Shown here: positions 10,620 to 22,296 of the stretch, piece after piece
Numbering within the stretch: the stretch's first letter is position 1
Layout: every line of letters starts with the position of its first letter
Assembly (NCBI GenBank): GCA_002914805.1
Contig: JXTB01000051.1
Coordinates: 53,952 to 117,951, forward strand
Source of the DNA: Parasponia andersonii
Taxonomy: Eukaryota; Streptophyta; Magnoliopsida; Rosales; Cannabaceae
Length of the DNA: 64,000 nt
Direction: 5' to 3'
Position numbers and translations under genes: made by a program
The notes under the pieces: model-generated
Database searches by the model: none
Told to the model about the DNA's origin: nothing
Seen by the model: only the letters and a program-made list of their open reading frames with translations

Positions 10620-12217
10620 ACTAAAGATGGAAAAAGGAAGAAAGAATTAGGAAAAAAGATGCTAAAATATTGTGCCGGTTTGCCATTTGCCCATCATTGT
10701 GCTCAGAGAACTTTTATCCAGAAAGCAAACAGTTTTTGAGTGGGAGGTATTGCTGAATAATGCTAAGATGTACATAAATAAAGGGAAAGTGGCTGAGCTA
10801 CGGGACTCAAAAAATTTAGGTGTCGCTTGGGTGTTGGGTTTATGTTACGATGAGTTGCCATATTTGTTCAAACCATGTTTTTTTCACTTAGCTCATTTCC
10901 CAGAAGACTATGAGTTAAGGGTAGATGAATTATGCCATATGTAGATGGCAGAAGGCTTTGTGTCATCAGAGAATGTGGCGTATGAATGCTTGCTTGAGTT
11001 GATGCAGAGGAGCATGGTTCAAAGAGGAGTATTAGGTTCAATTGACGAAAGAGTTAAAACATGTCGCATTCATGATCTCATGAGAGATTTGTGCTTGTCA
11101 AAGGCTCAGGAGGAAAACTTTCTACAAATCATTGATATCTCAGAAAATAGGCAAGAGACAATGGATTCCCTATCATCCTGTAAGGTTCGTCGACTTTCCC
11201 TGATCCATTTGACCACAGATAATGTCTCTGATCATAAATTGCTTTCCATTATCAAGGACGGCTGCCTTAGGTCTTTTACATGCTTTGATTCATGTTTTGG
11301 TCCAAAAATATTGAAACCATGGTTTGATTTCTTTTACAGGCAGAGAGTTCTGAAATTGGAAGGCAAATATTTATATGTGGTTAATTTACCCAAAGAAATT
11401 GGAAAGCTTATCCATTTACGGTTCTTAAGTTTTAAGGAGATTCGCATGGTATCATTGCCATCATCCATACGCAATTTGACATGTTTGCAGACCTTAGATT
11501 TGCAGAGTTGTAACAAAATTTCAATAGTCACAAAGAGCATTAAACGAGAGAAAATATTGGGTTGTGAAGAATTACTGAAGAATGTTGTTACGTGGAGGTT
11601 GGAATATTTGAGACATTTGTATTTACCATCTTATTTTCAGTTATCAAGAGGTAACCAACTGTTGTTGGAACACGCTAGCAATTTGCAGATATTAGTGAAC
11701 ATTTCAGTGTCTTATCCTGGTCTGGACAAAATTCTACAACGGACCACTCTTACCAAATTAAAAGTTTATTTCAACAAAATCTGGGACGGAGGCATTCAAT
11801 GTAACCATCTTCATTCTTTAACGGTGAATTTGGCATTGCATGGTAATTATGTGAACAGAGATATTGTAACTATTATATCAAGCTGTCCGGAACTTTATGA
11901 GCTGAAAGTTACAGGAGCTAGAGAAATATTACCGAATGACAACCAATTCTCATTGAATCTCATAAAGCTATCCCTGAAGGATACGAATCTTGAGAGTGAT
12001 CCAACGCCAACATTAGAAAAGCTACCCAACTTAAGAGTTCTTTTCCTTAAGAATGCACTCGAAGTTGATGAAATAGTTTGCTCCAGAGGAGGATTTCCTC
12101 GACTTGAATCTCTTTCCGTTTATGGGCTTTGGATTAAGGAGTGGAGGGTGGACGAAGGAAGCTTGCATTGTCTCTCGCATTTGTCTTTGCAGGCTTGTTG
12201 AAAATTAGGGACAATTC
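10620..12217 (+). pseudogene. NLR fragment 3: NB-ARC C-terminal part and LRRs
   Basis: Begins after the deletion with a KELGKKMLKYCAGLPFA segment holding the GLPLA-type motif; an extra base near 10691 shifts frame. WEVLLNNAKMYI, LCYDELPYLFKPCFFHLAHF (RNBS-D) and FPEDYEL follow. TAG at 10942 stands where family members have Trp before MAEGF. The remaining frame 10945-12201 (418 codons) is open: the MHD motif appears as RIHDLMRDLC (residues 41-50), then degenerate LRRs such as LPKEIGKLIHLRFLSF and LPSSIRNLTCLQTLDL (about residues 148-190), further LRRs to LHCLSHLSLQAC, and a TGA at 12199. Coding similarity runs to 12217, the left target copy of Copia-2. Confidence 0.9.
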
Positions 12218-14020
12218 TCTTAGGGTTTAGGTCCTAAAATCATGTATATTTTGGAGATTTGTTAAATTAATAAAATGACATTTTTTTATTTAAATTTGTA
12301 CATAATTGGTATGTCTTTAAATATTAGAAAATTTTTAGTTTATTTATGTGATCACAAATTTAGTATATAAGTGTTATATACATGAGGATTAAATTTATGG
12401 ATAATAAATTAAATATAGTCCATAATAATTAATTAAAGTTTGGGATCTTTAATTAAATATTATTGGTATGGTCTATTAATATTGAGAATGTAATAATCTT
12501 ATCCGGACTATTAATGTGTTAACATCACAATAGAGGTACTTTATATAATTTGATTATATAGGAATAGACCAAATATAATTTGAATATCACATAAATTTCG
12601 TTAACTATTGAGAGTTCAAATAATGTCACTAGATGATCATATGTAAATCAATCTTAATCCTAAGTAGTTATACACTCCTATTTATAACATTATGTTTTTT
12701 GACATATTTGATGAAGGTTTGTTTCCGAAACAGACCGAAATACTTGTATCTTGGGAGTATGATGAGATGAGTAGATGAGAATGTAGCTTACATATATGAA
12801 ATCTATTTTTTCCATTAGGAACCTAGAAAGATGATTCCCTTGTATATTGATTCAAAGCTAGAACAGTTTGAGTATTCAATTTATTATCGATTTATAAATT
12901 AATTGTTCATTAGAGAATCAGTGGTACATATAGATAAGGATGTAATTGGAAAGGTAAACAGAATATAACCTAGTTGCAATTATGAATTGTCTATGGAGGA
13001 TTGAACTACATGTAATGATTAAATCGATAAATTGCTCGGTATTTTCTTGAGTAAATTAATTCTGTAATTTCAAGAGTACGATTCTAGATTTTTAGTGGAG
13101 TAATATTGGAATTAATAAATTAAACAAATTAATTAAAGACTTTAATTAATTATCATAATTTATTGGAGTTTGAATTACAGATCTATAGGTCCCCAATTCC
13201 ACCTCTTACATACATTGTATTAGATATTACATTATTTCTATTACTGTACATTTTGTCTAGATAAATAGTTTACCTATATATAATTAATAATTATTATTAA
13301 TTAATAAATTAGTTAATTTAAATTTATGGAGGGATAAGTTTCCTAATTTGTTTAAATTTTGAATTTAAAAATATCTAATTATTAGATAATTAGATAAATA
13401 GAAAATGAGAAACTGACCAAATTTTTTTTTGAGATATATATTAATTAATTAGATTAATTAATTTATATATAAATATAAGCTTTTCATTTATTAAAAAAAG
13501 AAGAAGGAAACTTACATTTCCTATTAACAAAAGTTAACGTATTTTTTCAAGTTTTACATATATATATTAATTTGACTAATATAATTTTTTTTAAATAGTT
13601 TAATATATATATATATATAACCCTAAAAAAATGCAGAATACACTACGTATTATTTATATAGAACTTCTATAAATTATAGAGATAAAAAGAAGAGAGTCTT
13701 CCTATTTTCTATAGAACAAACCCTTGCAATCTTATATGTTGAGAAAATTGCAAAGGCCTAAAGTATGAGTTTAAGAAATTGTATGCAACGTCCATACGTT
13801 CATCTAGTTGTACTTGAAGCTTATATTGGAAGATCGTAGTTTAGAAGACAATAAAGCTAGGATCCACTGATAGGTTATAAGAAATATTAGATCTATTCTC
13901 TTTGTTCATTCCTATTTGCTATAAATTAATACTATGCACTCATATAATCAATTGTTTTGAGAAATGTTTTTATTATTCCTAGGCCAATCTTCCGCTACGA
14001 AAATCGTTTTAAATCCAACT
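12218..14020 (+). repeat. Copia-2 5' LTR
   Basis: 1,803 bases, matching 19432-21264 nearly throughout; ends AAATCCAACT where the right copy has AAATCCAACA. Very AT-rich, with TA runs near 13600. Much longer than the Copia-1 LTR. Confidence 0.93.
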
Positions 14021-14022
14021 AT

Positions 14023-14034
14023 CGGTATTAGAGC
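14023..14034 (+). promoter_or_regulatory. Copia-2 primer-binding site
   Basis: cggtattagagc two bases after the LTR, matching the initiator-Met tRNA-type site with two differences. Confidence 0.8.
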
Positions 14035-15662
14035 AGTTATATGAGTATATAGTATTAATTATCTGTATGTATGAATGAGTATTGTATTTTTTTTTATATG
14101 TATTTGATGATGAATGGATGAGTTATCATATGATGGATGTATGGTTGATATTTGGTTGTTAATTAGATAGTTCTTTAGGTTTTAATTTTTTAGAATTTAT
14201 TTTGATTAGATCAAAATATGTAAATCTTAATTTTGAGGTATAGACTTTGTTGTATTTTACTTTCTTTTTCCTTATACTGTACAAAGATGATGATGGAGAT
14301 GTGCTTGAAGCCGACTTGATACCCCCAAAGGACTCACACAAAAAAAAAATGTTTTTTTAAAAAAATCTAATATATATTANTTATATATAAAAAACTGAAT
14401 ATTATATATATATATATATATGTTAATAAAAAAAATGGGCCTAAGCCCAAATGATTATATAGGTAATTATATGGGCTAGGTAAATTTTGTAAAATATTTA
14501 CAGAAATATCATTTTTTATAAATTTGATTTATAAAAATATCAGAAGAGAATAAATGAGGCCCAAGAAGACCAACGGAGAGCTTTAGGGCGTGCGTGCCTT
14601 TGACTCTTTGTAATTTTATTATTTTATTGGGTTGTAATTTCCTAAGGGGCCCGACAAATATCTTTATTATTTTATTTTATTATTATAGTATATATGATAT
14701 ATATAACATGACCATGCATTATAACTTGCCATTTATTATATCCACTCATAGTCATTTGTGAATGTCATGCATACATATCATATTCATGCTAAAATAGTTT
14801 AGTTAGAATATGACTAATTTAATTAGATTAAATAATTAGATAGGAATAAAAATTGAATAATGTGATTTAAATTTAATAGATAAATTTTGGTAATATTACA
14901 CTTATTTAATTTAGGCTATCCTTATTAATTAGATTAATTAGATTAGTCGAATTATTCTTATAATAATAAATTTAGATTTTTTAGAAAATCTAGTAATTTT
15001 TTTAGGACCAATAAGATTGGACTAATAGATTAACCTAAATAACTAAGTTAAATAAAACATTAAATATTTATTAGTAAAAATATATAAGATTTTAAATATT
15101 AAGTAGGGGAAGAGTATACGATAATATATCCCACGGTCTCCATTATTAAATTAAGCACCGTGAGATTTAATTGGCATCTAAAGATGTTTAGATTTCGTTC
15201 TCTCTACGGAGGGTGTCTATCTAAATTAATAAAAAGACTTAGTTTCTAAGAGATAGGATTTTAGAATGTATTTCAAAATTGACCTAACCTACGGCTGTAA
15301 TTTTGAGTTAAGTTGCTAAAATATGAAATAATAGGTTACACTCATGAGGATACAATTAAATTGCTAATAGCATCTTGACCATAAAACGGTAGTTTATAAA
15401 TAAATGAAAATATGAGATATTTTGATTTTTTATTTATTAATTGAGAATATCTCAGTTCAATTAATAATTAGTTCAATTAATAATTATGTGACCTATCCTA
15501 CGATGACACCTAATAAGAGAAAATTGAATTACTGTGGAATTAGTAAATAAGTTTATGTGTTTACTTATCTACATCATGCATCATATTTATTATTCTGAAT
15601 TCTTTGTGATATTTATTTTCAAATATATTCAATATTATTTTATTTATTTAATTTCAACAAAC
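14035..15662 (+). other. Copia-2 untranslated leader
   Basis: About 1.6 kb between primer site and gag with no supported gene. It includes an ambiguous base at 14380 inside TA repeats. The part 15089-15250 (from atattaagtaggggaag, with an acggagg-type block) resembles the Copia-3 leader at 40310-40440, so some leader sequence is conserved between the two elements, possibly for packaging. Confidence 0.6.
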
Positions 15663-16510
15663 ATGTCAATCTCGAATCCCATTATCGCTTTACTCACAAA
15701 TAAAAAATCAATTGGAGATAATTTTATCAAGTGAAAAATTAATATGAACATCGTGCTTGTTAGTGACGACTACAAGTTTGTGCTTACAGAGAAATGTCTT
15801 CCACAACCCACTACTAATGCTACTCGTGCTATACGAGAAAGCTATAAAAAGTGGACTCATACCATTAATAAAGCTCGCTGTTACATGTTAGCAGGCATGA
15901 TCGACATGCTTATAGCTAAACACGAAAAGATGAAGACTGCTTATGAGATAATGGAGTTTCTCCACGTCATGTTTGGACAATAATCTGATCAATTTCTCTA
16001 TGACACCATTAAAAAGGCTATGAATGCAAAGATGAAGAAAGGAACTCCAACAAGAGATCACGTTTTGAACATGATCAATTACTTTGGAGAGGTTGAAACG
16101 GGGCTACAATTGATGACCGCACTTAAGTAAGAATGATTTTGGAATCACTCTCACATGATTTTCTTTAATTCAAGAGCAACTACATTATGAACATGTTGAA
16201 TTATATGATGAGTCAATTGCTCAATGAACTGCAAATCTTCGAATCGATATAAAAAGATAAAGGTAAGGATAGTTCAGCAACTATTATTGAAGCACATATT
16301 GCAGAAGAAAATCCCTTTACGTCTAATAAAAATAAGAAGAGGAAGAACAAGGGTGCCTTTGGATCTAAGCCTAAAAAGAGCAAGAAGGGCAACACAAGCA
16401 CTAAGAAGAACAACTCTAAGGACAATAAACCTAAAGAAAAATATTTACATTGCAGAGTTGAAGGACATTAGAAGAGAAACTGTAACAAGTATCTCTCTGA
16501 ATTGAAAGAA
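15663..16510 (+). pseudogene. Copia-2 gag pseudogene
   Basis: Starts MSISNPIIALLTNKKSIGDN and continues across a TGA (Trp position) to MNIVLVSDDYKFVLTEKCL, ARCYMLAGMIDML and MEFLHVMFGQ, the usual capsid region of this copia type. Stops at 15732, 15981 and further on. The zinc knuckle near 16445-16485 reads Y-L-H-C...EGH-stop-KRNC: the first Cys codon is now Tyr and a Trp codon is now TAG, so the nucleocapsid is lost. Confidence 0.85.
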
Positions 16511-19420
16511 AAGAAAAAAGTAAATATAATTTACTTATTTTAGAAGCTTGTTTAGTAGAAGAAGATTTATTTGATATATTTCTCCGAATAGTTGATTCAG
16601 GAGCCACTAATCATGTTTATTCTTTTTTTTAGATGTTTAGTTCTTCAAGAGAGCTTGCTGAAGGGGAATTCAAGATGAGAGTAGGCAATGGAGCTAAAGT
16701 TTCGGTTAAAAGCAGTAGGAGTCATCCATCTTTATTTTAGGAATAAATTTTTGTTATTGAATAATATATATTTTATTCCTAGTTTTCGTAGGAATTTGAT
16801 TTCTATTTCAAGACTATTTGAATAAATGTTTGGTGTTTCTTTTCTTAATAATGAGATTATTATTTCTAGAAATGGTTTAAATATTTTTTTTGCAAAATTG
16901 AAGAATAGACTTTACATGTTAAGGTCAGACGAACAATCACTGCTTAATACCAAAATGTTTAAAGTAGAACATTGCAAATCTAAAAAGTAAAAAGTTTCTC
17001 ATGATGACGATACATATCTTTGGCACTTTAAGTTAGGGCATATCATTCTAGATAAGATAAATAGACTTGTAAAGGATGGTCTTTTAAGAGAGCTAAAAGT
17101 TGACACTCTACCAGTTTGTGAATCTTATCTAGAAGGGAAAATAACTAAGAGACCTTTCTCAGCAAACGGTGAAAGGGCCAAAGAACTCCTTGAGCTTGTG
17201 CATAGTGATGTATGTAGTCCATTAAATATACAACCAAGAGGTGGTTATGAATACTTTGTCACATTTATTGACGATTATTCACGATATAGATACGTGTGCC
17301 CAATGCAAAGAAAATCTGTAACCTTTGAAAAGTTCAAAAAATTCATAGCAGAAGCTGAAAAGCAATTAGATAAGTCATTAAAAACTCTTTGATCAGACCG
17401 AGGAGATGAATACCTTGATAATGAATTTAAGGATCACTTACTGGAGAATGGTATCCTATTCCAACTCACAATACCTAGAACACCATAATAAAATGGTGTT
17501 GCAGAAAGGAGAAACCAAATATTGCATGATATGGTTAGATCAATGATGAGCTACTCTTCCCTACCTCTCTCATTCTGAGGTTATGCATTACAAATTGCTG
17601 TTTACATTTTGAATGTAGTACCTTTCAAGTCTATCTAAAAGACACTTTTAGAGTTATGGAATAGATGCAAACCTAGTTTATGTCACATCCGCATATAGAG
17701 ATACCTAGTATATGTATTGAAAGGAAAGACTGGGAAGTTAGAACCACATACAGAGGTTTATTTATTTGTAGGTTATCCGAAAGGCACAAGAGGAGGCTTG
17801 CATTATAGTCCTCAAGAGAAAAAGGTATTTGTATCGACAAATACCATTTTTCTTGAAAATGACTATATGACAGATTTCAAACCTCAAAAGTAAAATTGTA
17901 CTAGAGAAATTACTTTCTGATCAGATCAGACCACAACCAATAATAGCTGTTGAATGACAAAATTATGAGACCACTATTCTATATCAGAATACCTTAGCAA
18001 CTCGACGTAGTGGGAGGCTTATTAGACCATATGCTCGCCATAGGGAAGTTGGAGAAGCACATGTTATTGTTTCTGATAGTAACCAAGATAACCCATTAAC
18101 ATACAAGCATACCATGGAAGATTCTGATAAGGAAAAATAACAAGAGGTTATGAACCAAGAAATGAAATCTATGTATTCCAATTCTGTCTGAGAATTTATA
18201 GATTCATCTGAAGATATTAGGCCCATTAGATGTAAATAGATCTATAAAAGAAAAGAGGTATGGATGAAAAAGTTGAAACGTTCAAGGCAAGGTTAGTAGC
18301 AAAGGATTATACCCGAAATGAGAGAGTTGATTATGAAGAGCCTTGCTAGTAGCAATGCTTAAATCCATATATATCTTCTTATCCATTACTGCATGTTTAG
18401 ACTATGAAATATGGCAAATGGATGTCAAGATAGCTTTTTTGAATGGCTATCTTGAAGAAAGTACCTATATGATGCAACCAAAAGGTTTTATACCTAAAGG
18501 CCAAGAGCAGAAAGTCTGCAAGCTACTCAGGTCCATTTATAGACTTAAGCAAGCTTTAAGATATTGGAATCTAAGAGTTGATAAGACGATTAAATCTTAT
18601 GATTTCGATCAAAATGTTGATGAACCTTGTGTATATAAGTACATCAAAGACAAGAATGTAGTCTTCTTAGTTCTTTATGTAGATGATATTTTGCTCATTC
18701 GGAATGGTGTGGAGATGTTATCTAATATAAAGAAGTGACTAGCCGAGCAATTCCAAATGAAAGATTTGGGAGAAGCAAGTTATGTACTTAGGATCCGGAT
18801 TATTCGAGATCGCAAGAACAGATTTTTAGCACTGTTTCAGACATCTTATATTGATAAGGTACTCATTCATTTTTCGATACAAAACTTCAAGAAAGGACAA
18901 TTACCTTCTCGACATGGAGTTATATTTTCCAAAGAGCAATGTCGTAAGACACTTTAAGAAGAAGAGGATATGAGACGAGTTCCTTATGCGTCTGCAGTTG
19001 GCAGCCTTATATATGCTATGTTGTGTACTAGACTTGACATATGCTACGCAGTAGGGATAGTCAGTCATTTTCAATGAAAGTATATTCTTACATATCTTAA
19101 GAGAATAAGAAATTATATACTGGTTTATTCAAGTTAGGACTTGATTCCTACTGGTTACACTGATTCTAATTTTCAATCAAACAAAGATACTCGAAACTCG
19201 AAGTCTAGGTCAGTGTTCACTCTTGGTGGTGGAGCAATTGTCTGGAGAAGTGTTAAACAATCCAGTACTGCAGATTCTACTATGGAAGTAGTAAAGAAGC
19301 AGTTTGGCTCAGAAAGTCCTTTACTGATTTGGAAGTTGTTCCAAATATGGATAAACCATTGACTTTTAGAGTCACTTGGAGGGTTTAGGATTGAGAGATA
19401 TGTCTCACCTGCTTTAAGGC
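16511..19420 (+). pseudogene. Copia-2 pol (protease, integrase, RT, RNase H) pseudogene
   Basis: Protease VDSGATNHV (Asp at 16594). Pre-integrase WHFKLGHIILDKINRL (about 17020-17070). Integrase Asp in HSDVCSP (17207), Asp in SDRGDEY (17396, right after a TGA), Glu in NGVAERRNQ (about 17492), preceded by two TAA codons at 17486-17491 replacing Gln-Gln. The motif GYPKGTRGG marks the integrase end. RT runs about 18280-18960 with QMDVKIAFLNG, IYRLKQAL and an intact YVDD (18676-18687). RNase H (19141-19360) has YTDSNFQ and STME, then loses its C-terminal half. Stops and frameshifts throughout. Confidence 0.9.
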
Positions 19421-19431
19421 AAGTGGGAGAT
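19421..19431 (+). promoter_or_regulatory. Copia-2 polypurine tract
   Basis: aagtgggagat immediately before the 3' LTR; identical to the tract of Copia-3 at 44589-44599. Confidence 0.88.
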
Positions 19432-21264
19432 TGTCAGGGTTTATGCCCTAAAAATATGTATATTTTGGATATTTGCTAAATTAATAAAATGATATTTTTC
19501 TATTTCAATTTGTGCATAATTGATATGTCTTTAAATATCAGAAAATCTCTAGTTTATTTATGTGACCCAAATTTAGTATATAAGTGTTATATACATGAGG
19601 ATTAAATTCATGGATAATAAACTAAATATAGTCTGTAATAATTAATTGAAGTTTGGGATATTTAATTAAATATTATTAGTACGGTCTATTAACATTGAGA
19701 GTATAATAGTCTTATCCAGATTATTGATGTGTTGACATCACAATGAAAATACTTTATATAATTTGATTATATAGGATTAGACCATACATGATTTGAATCT
19801 CACATAAATTCTGTTAACTGTTGAGAGTTTAAATAATGTCACTAGATGATCATATGTAGATCAATCTTAATCCTAAATAATTATAGACTCCTATTTAAAA
19901 TATTATGTTTTTTGACATACTTGTTAAAGGTTTGTTTCATAAACAGACCAAAATACTTGTATCTTGGGAGCATCATGAGATGAGTAGATGCGAATGTAGC
20001 TTATAGATATGAAATCCATTCCTTCTATTAGGAACCTAGAAAGATGATTCTCTTGTGCATTGATTCAAGACTTGAATAGTTTGAGTACTCAATTTATAAT
20101 AGATTTATAAATTAATTATTCATTAGAGAATCAATGGTACACACGGATAAAGATATAATTAGAACGGTAAACGGAATATAACCTAACTCCAATTATGAAT
20201 TGTCTATGAAGGATTGAACTACATGTAATGATTAAATTGATGGACTGTTCAGTGTTTTCTTGAGTAAATTAATTCTGTAATTTCAAGAGTACAATTCAAG
20301 ATTTTTAGTGGAATAATACTGGAATTAATAAATCAGACAAATTAATTAAAGAGTTTAATTAATTATCATAATTTATTGGAGCTTGAATTACAGGTCCATA
20401 GGTCCCCAATTCCACCTCTTACAAACATTGTACTGGATATTACATTATTTCTTTTACTGCATACTCTGTCTAGATAAATAGTTTATCTATATATAATTAA
20501 TAATTATTATTAATTAATTAATTTAAATTTATGGAGGGATAAGTTTCCTCATTTTGTTTAAATTTTAAATTAAAAAATATCTAATTATCAGATATTTAGA
20601 TAAATAGAAAATAGGAAACTGACTAAAGTTTTTTTTTGAGTTATATATATATATATATATATTAATTAATTAGATTAATTAATTTATATATAAATATAAG
20701 CTTTACATTTATTAAAAAATAATAAAAAAAAAGAACTTATATTTCTTATTAACAAAAGTTAACGTTTTTTAAAAATATATATATATATATATATATATTA
20801 ATTTGACTAATATAATTATTTTTTAAATGGTTTAATAAATATATATATATGTATAAAAGAAATCCTAAAAAAAATTACTAAATACACTACGTATTATTTA
20901 TATAGTTACTCCATAAACTAAAGAGATAAAAAGAAGAGAGTCTTCTTATTCTCTATAGAAAAAACCCTTACAATATCATGTGTTGAGAAAATTATAAATG
21001 CCTAAAGTGTGAGTTTAAGAAATTGTACGTAACACCCATACTTTATTCTAGTTGTACTTGAGGTTTGGATTAGAAGATCGAGCTTTAGAAGACAGTATAT
21101 CTAGAATTCGCTGATAAATTACAAAAATTATTAGATCTATTCTATTTGTTTATTCCTATTTGGTATAAATTAATACTATGCACTCATACCGTCAATTATT
21201 TTGAGAAAATTTTTTATTATTCTTGGACTAATCTTCCGTTGCGAAAATTATTTTAAATCCAACA
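19432..21264 (+). repeat. Copia-2 3' LTR
   Basis: 1,833 bases from TGTCAGGG to AAATCCAACA. TA microsatellites at about 20643-20662 and 20773-20798 are longer than in the 5' LTR and account for part of the length difference. Confidence 0.93.
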
Positions 21265-22296
21265 AATTCCAGAAGTACAGGCATACATTATCACTCTCAA
21301 TGAAATTGTGCTCTAACGAATGCTATGGGAATTTATTAGGAGGATAAAGAAAGACGGAATAGATTTCTATAAAGCCCAGCACGTACCATCTCTTGTAATT
21401 CTCGACACCCTTAACGACGGTACGTTTTTAATTTTGTTTTTTTGTGACTTAAATTATCCACTTTATATACATCATTTTTATGCCCCTTAGAGTAAAAGGG
21501 AAACTTATGTCAAACTAAGTTCGAAATACTATTACCGTATTGTAATTATTTTTTTGGTTAATTCACTTAGAAAATGTGCCAGGAAATTATTATTTACTTG
21601 GAAGGATATACATGATAACCAGGAATTGCTTTTCTCGATATTCAAGTTGTTAGAAGATAATGTGTTCGTACTCTGTACTTACTGGCTCATATTGCCCGTA
21701 GTATCTATTATAGCATATATATATATATATATATATACATATATATATCTTTCGGAATTTTCCTGATTCGGATAAGATCTCCGAACAAAATTGGTAAGCG
21801 ACGTGTATGAAATCAACCATGGCTACTGATGTTGACGAAACTGATCATTGTTCTGTTACGAACTTTCTTATCTCAGGACAATGAAGAATAGGGCAGTGCG
21901 CTTGAGCTAAGCTCGCTGGAACCAGAATTGGTGCCACAAGAACTAGAGGTACATGAAACTCCTTTACTCTCTAGATGTTCTATGACATATTTTGTGTCAA
22001 AATGACAAAAATGGGGAGAGGGTTAAATCTTGAGGCAGATTAAGATGTAGTAGTTGCAACCAATAATGATAAATATATAGATCCTTTTACATTAATTTGA
22101 ATTCCAGTTGCAAAGATCACTTACCAAAGTTCCAGCTTTTGAATGTTCTTGAATGTTTCCAGAAATTTTCGTGTATTTTCTAGCTTTTCATTTTAAACTC
22201 TAAGCAATAGTAGTAAAACAACTTTAAATTAGATGGTAATTACTTGCCGGCAAATCCAATATTGCTTCCCTTTGTGTCTGTTTCACTTTGCAGTAA
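21265..22296 (+). pseudogene. NLR 3' end: LRR tail and possible last exons
   Basis: After the right target copy the NLR frame resumes and reads through a TAA (about 21314) to EFIRRIKKDGIDFYKAQHV and PSLVIL, the conserved tail of RPP8-like proteins, ending at a GT donor at 21420. A candidate exon lies at 21877-21948 between a tctcag acceptor and a gag/gtacat donor, with an in-frame stop; a further acceptor (tttgcag) is followed directly by TAA at 22294. The first block (21270-21419) is well supported; the two small exons are guesses from splice signals. A TA microsatellite lies at about 21715-21738. Confidence 0.65.

Larger units (their letters stand above)
12218..21264 (+). mobile_element. 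Copia-2, complete but dead Ty1/copia retrotransposon
   Basis: Flanked by perfect five-base duplications aattc (12213-12217 and 21265-21269) in the last LRR part of the NLR gene. Long LTRs of about 1.8 kb, Met-type primer site, long leader, gag, pol and a polypurine tract are all present in order. The first 60 aligned LTR bases differ at 8 positions. The LTR start is TCTTAGGG on the left and TGTCAGGG on the right, so the terminal TG of the left LTR is mutated. Leader and polypurine tract resemble Copia-3, suggesting one lineage. Confidence 0.95.
2144..21419 (+). pseudogene. CC-NB-ARC-LRR (NLR) resistance gene, RPP8/RPP13-like, split by two copia elements
   Basis: Family role: intracellular immune receptor that senses pathogen effectors through its LRR and signals through the N-terminal coiled coil. 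Three genomic blocks belong to it: 2144-2304 (N-terminal CC), 9890-12217 (rest of CC, P-loop, NB-ARC end, most LRRs) and 21265-21419 (C-terminal tail). Between them lie complete copia elements with target duplications, and the reading frame resumes across both junctions. Lesions independent of the insertions: a TAA at 10137, a one-base deletion before the P-loop (near 10289), loss of the middle NB-ARC (kinase-2 to RNBS-C), an inserted base near 10691, TAG for the usual Trp at 10942, TGA at 12199 and TAA at about 21314. Non-functional as a full receptor. Subfamily placement rests on recognised motifs and is an inference. Confidence 0.88.
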
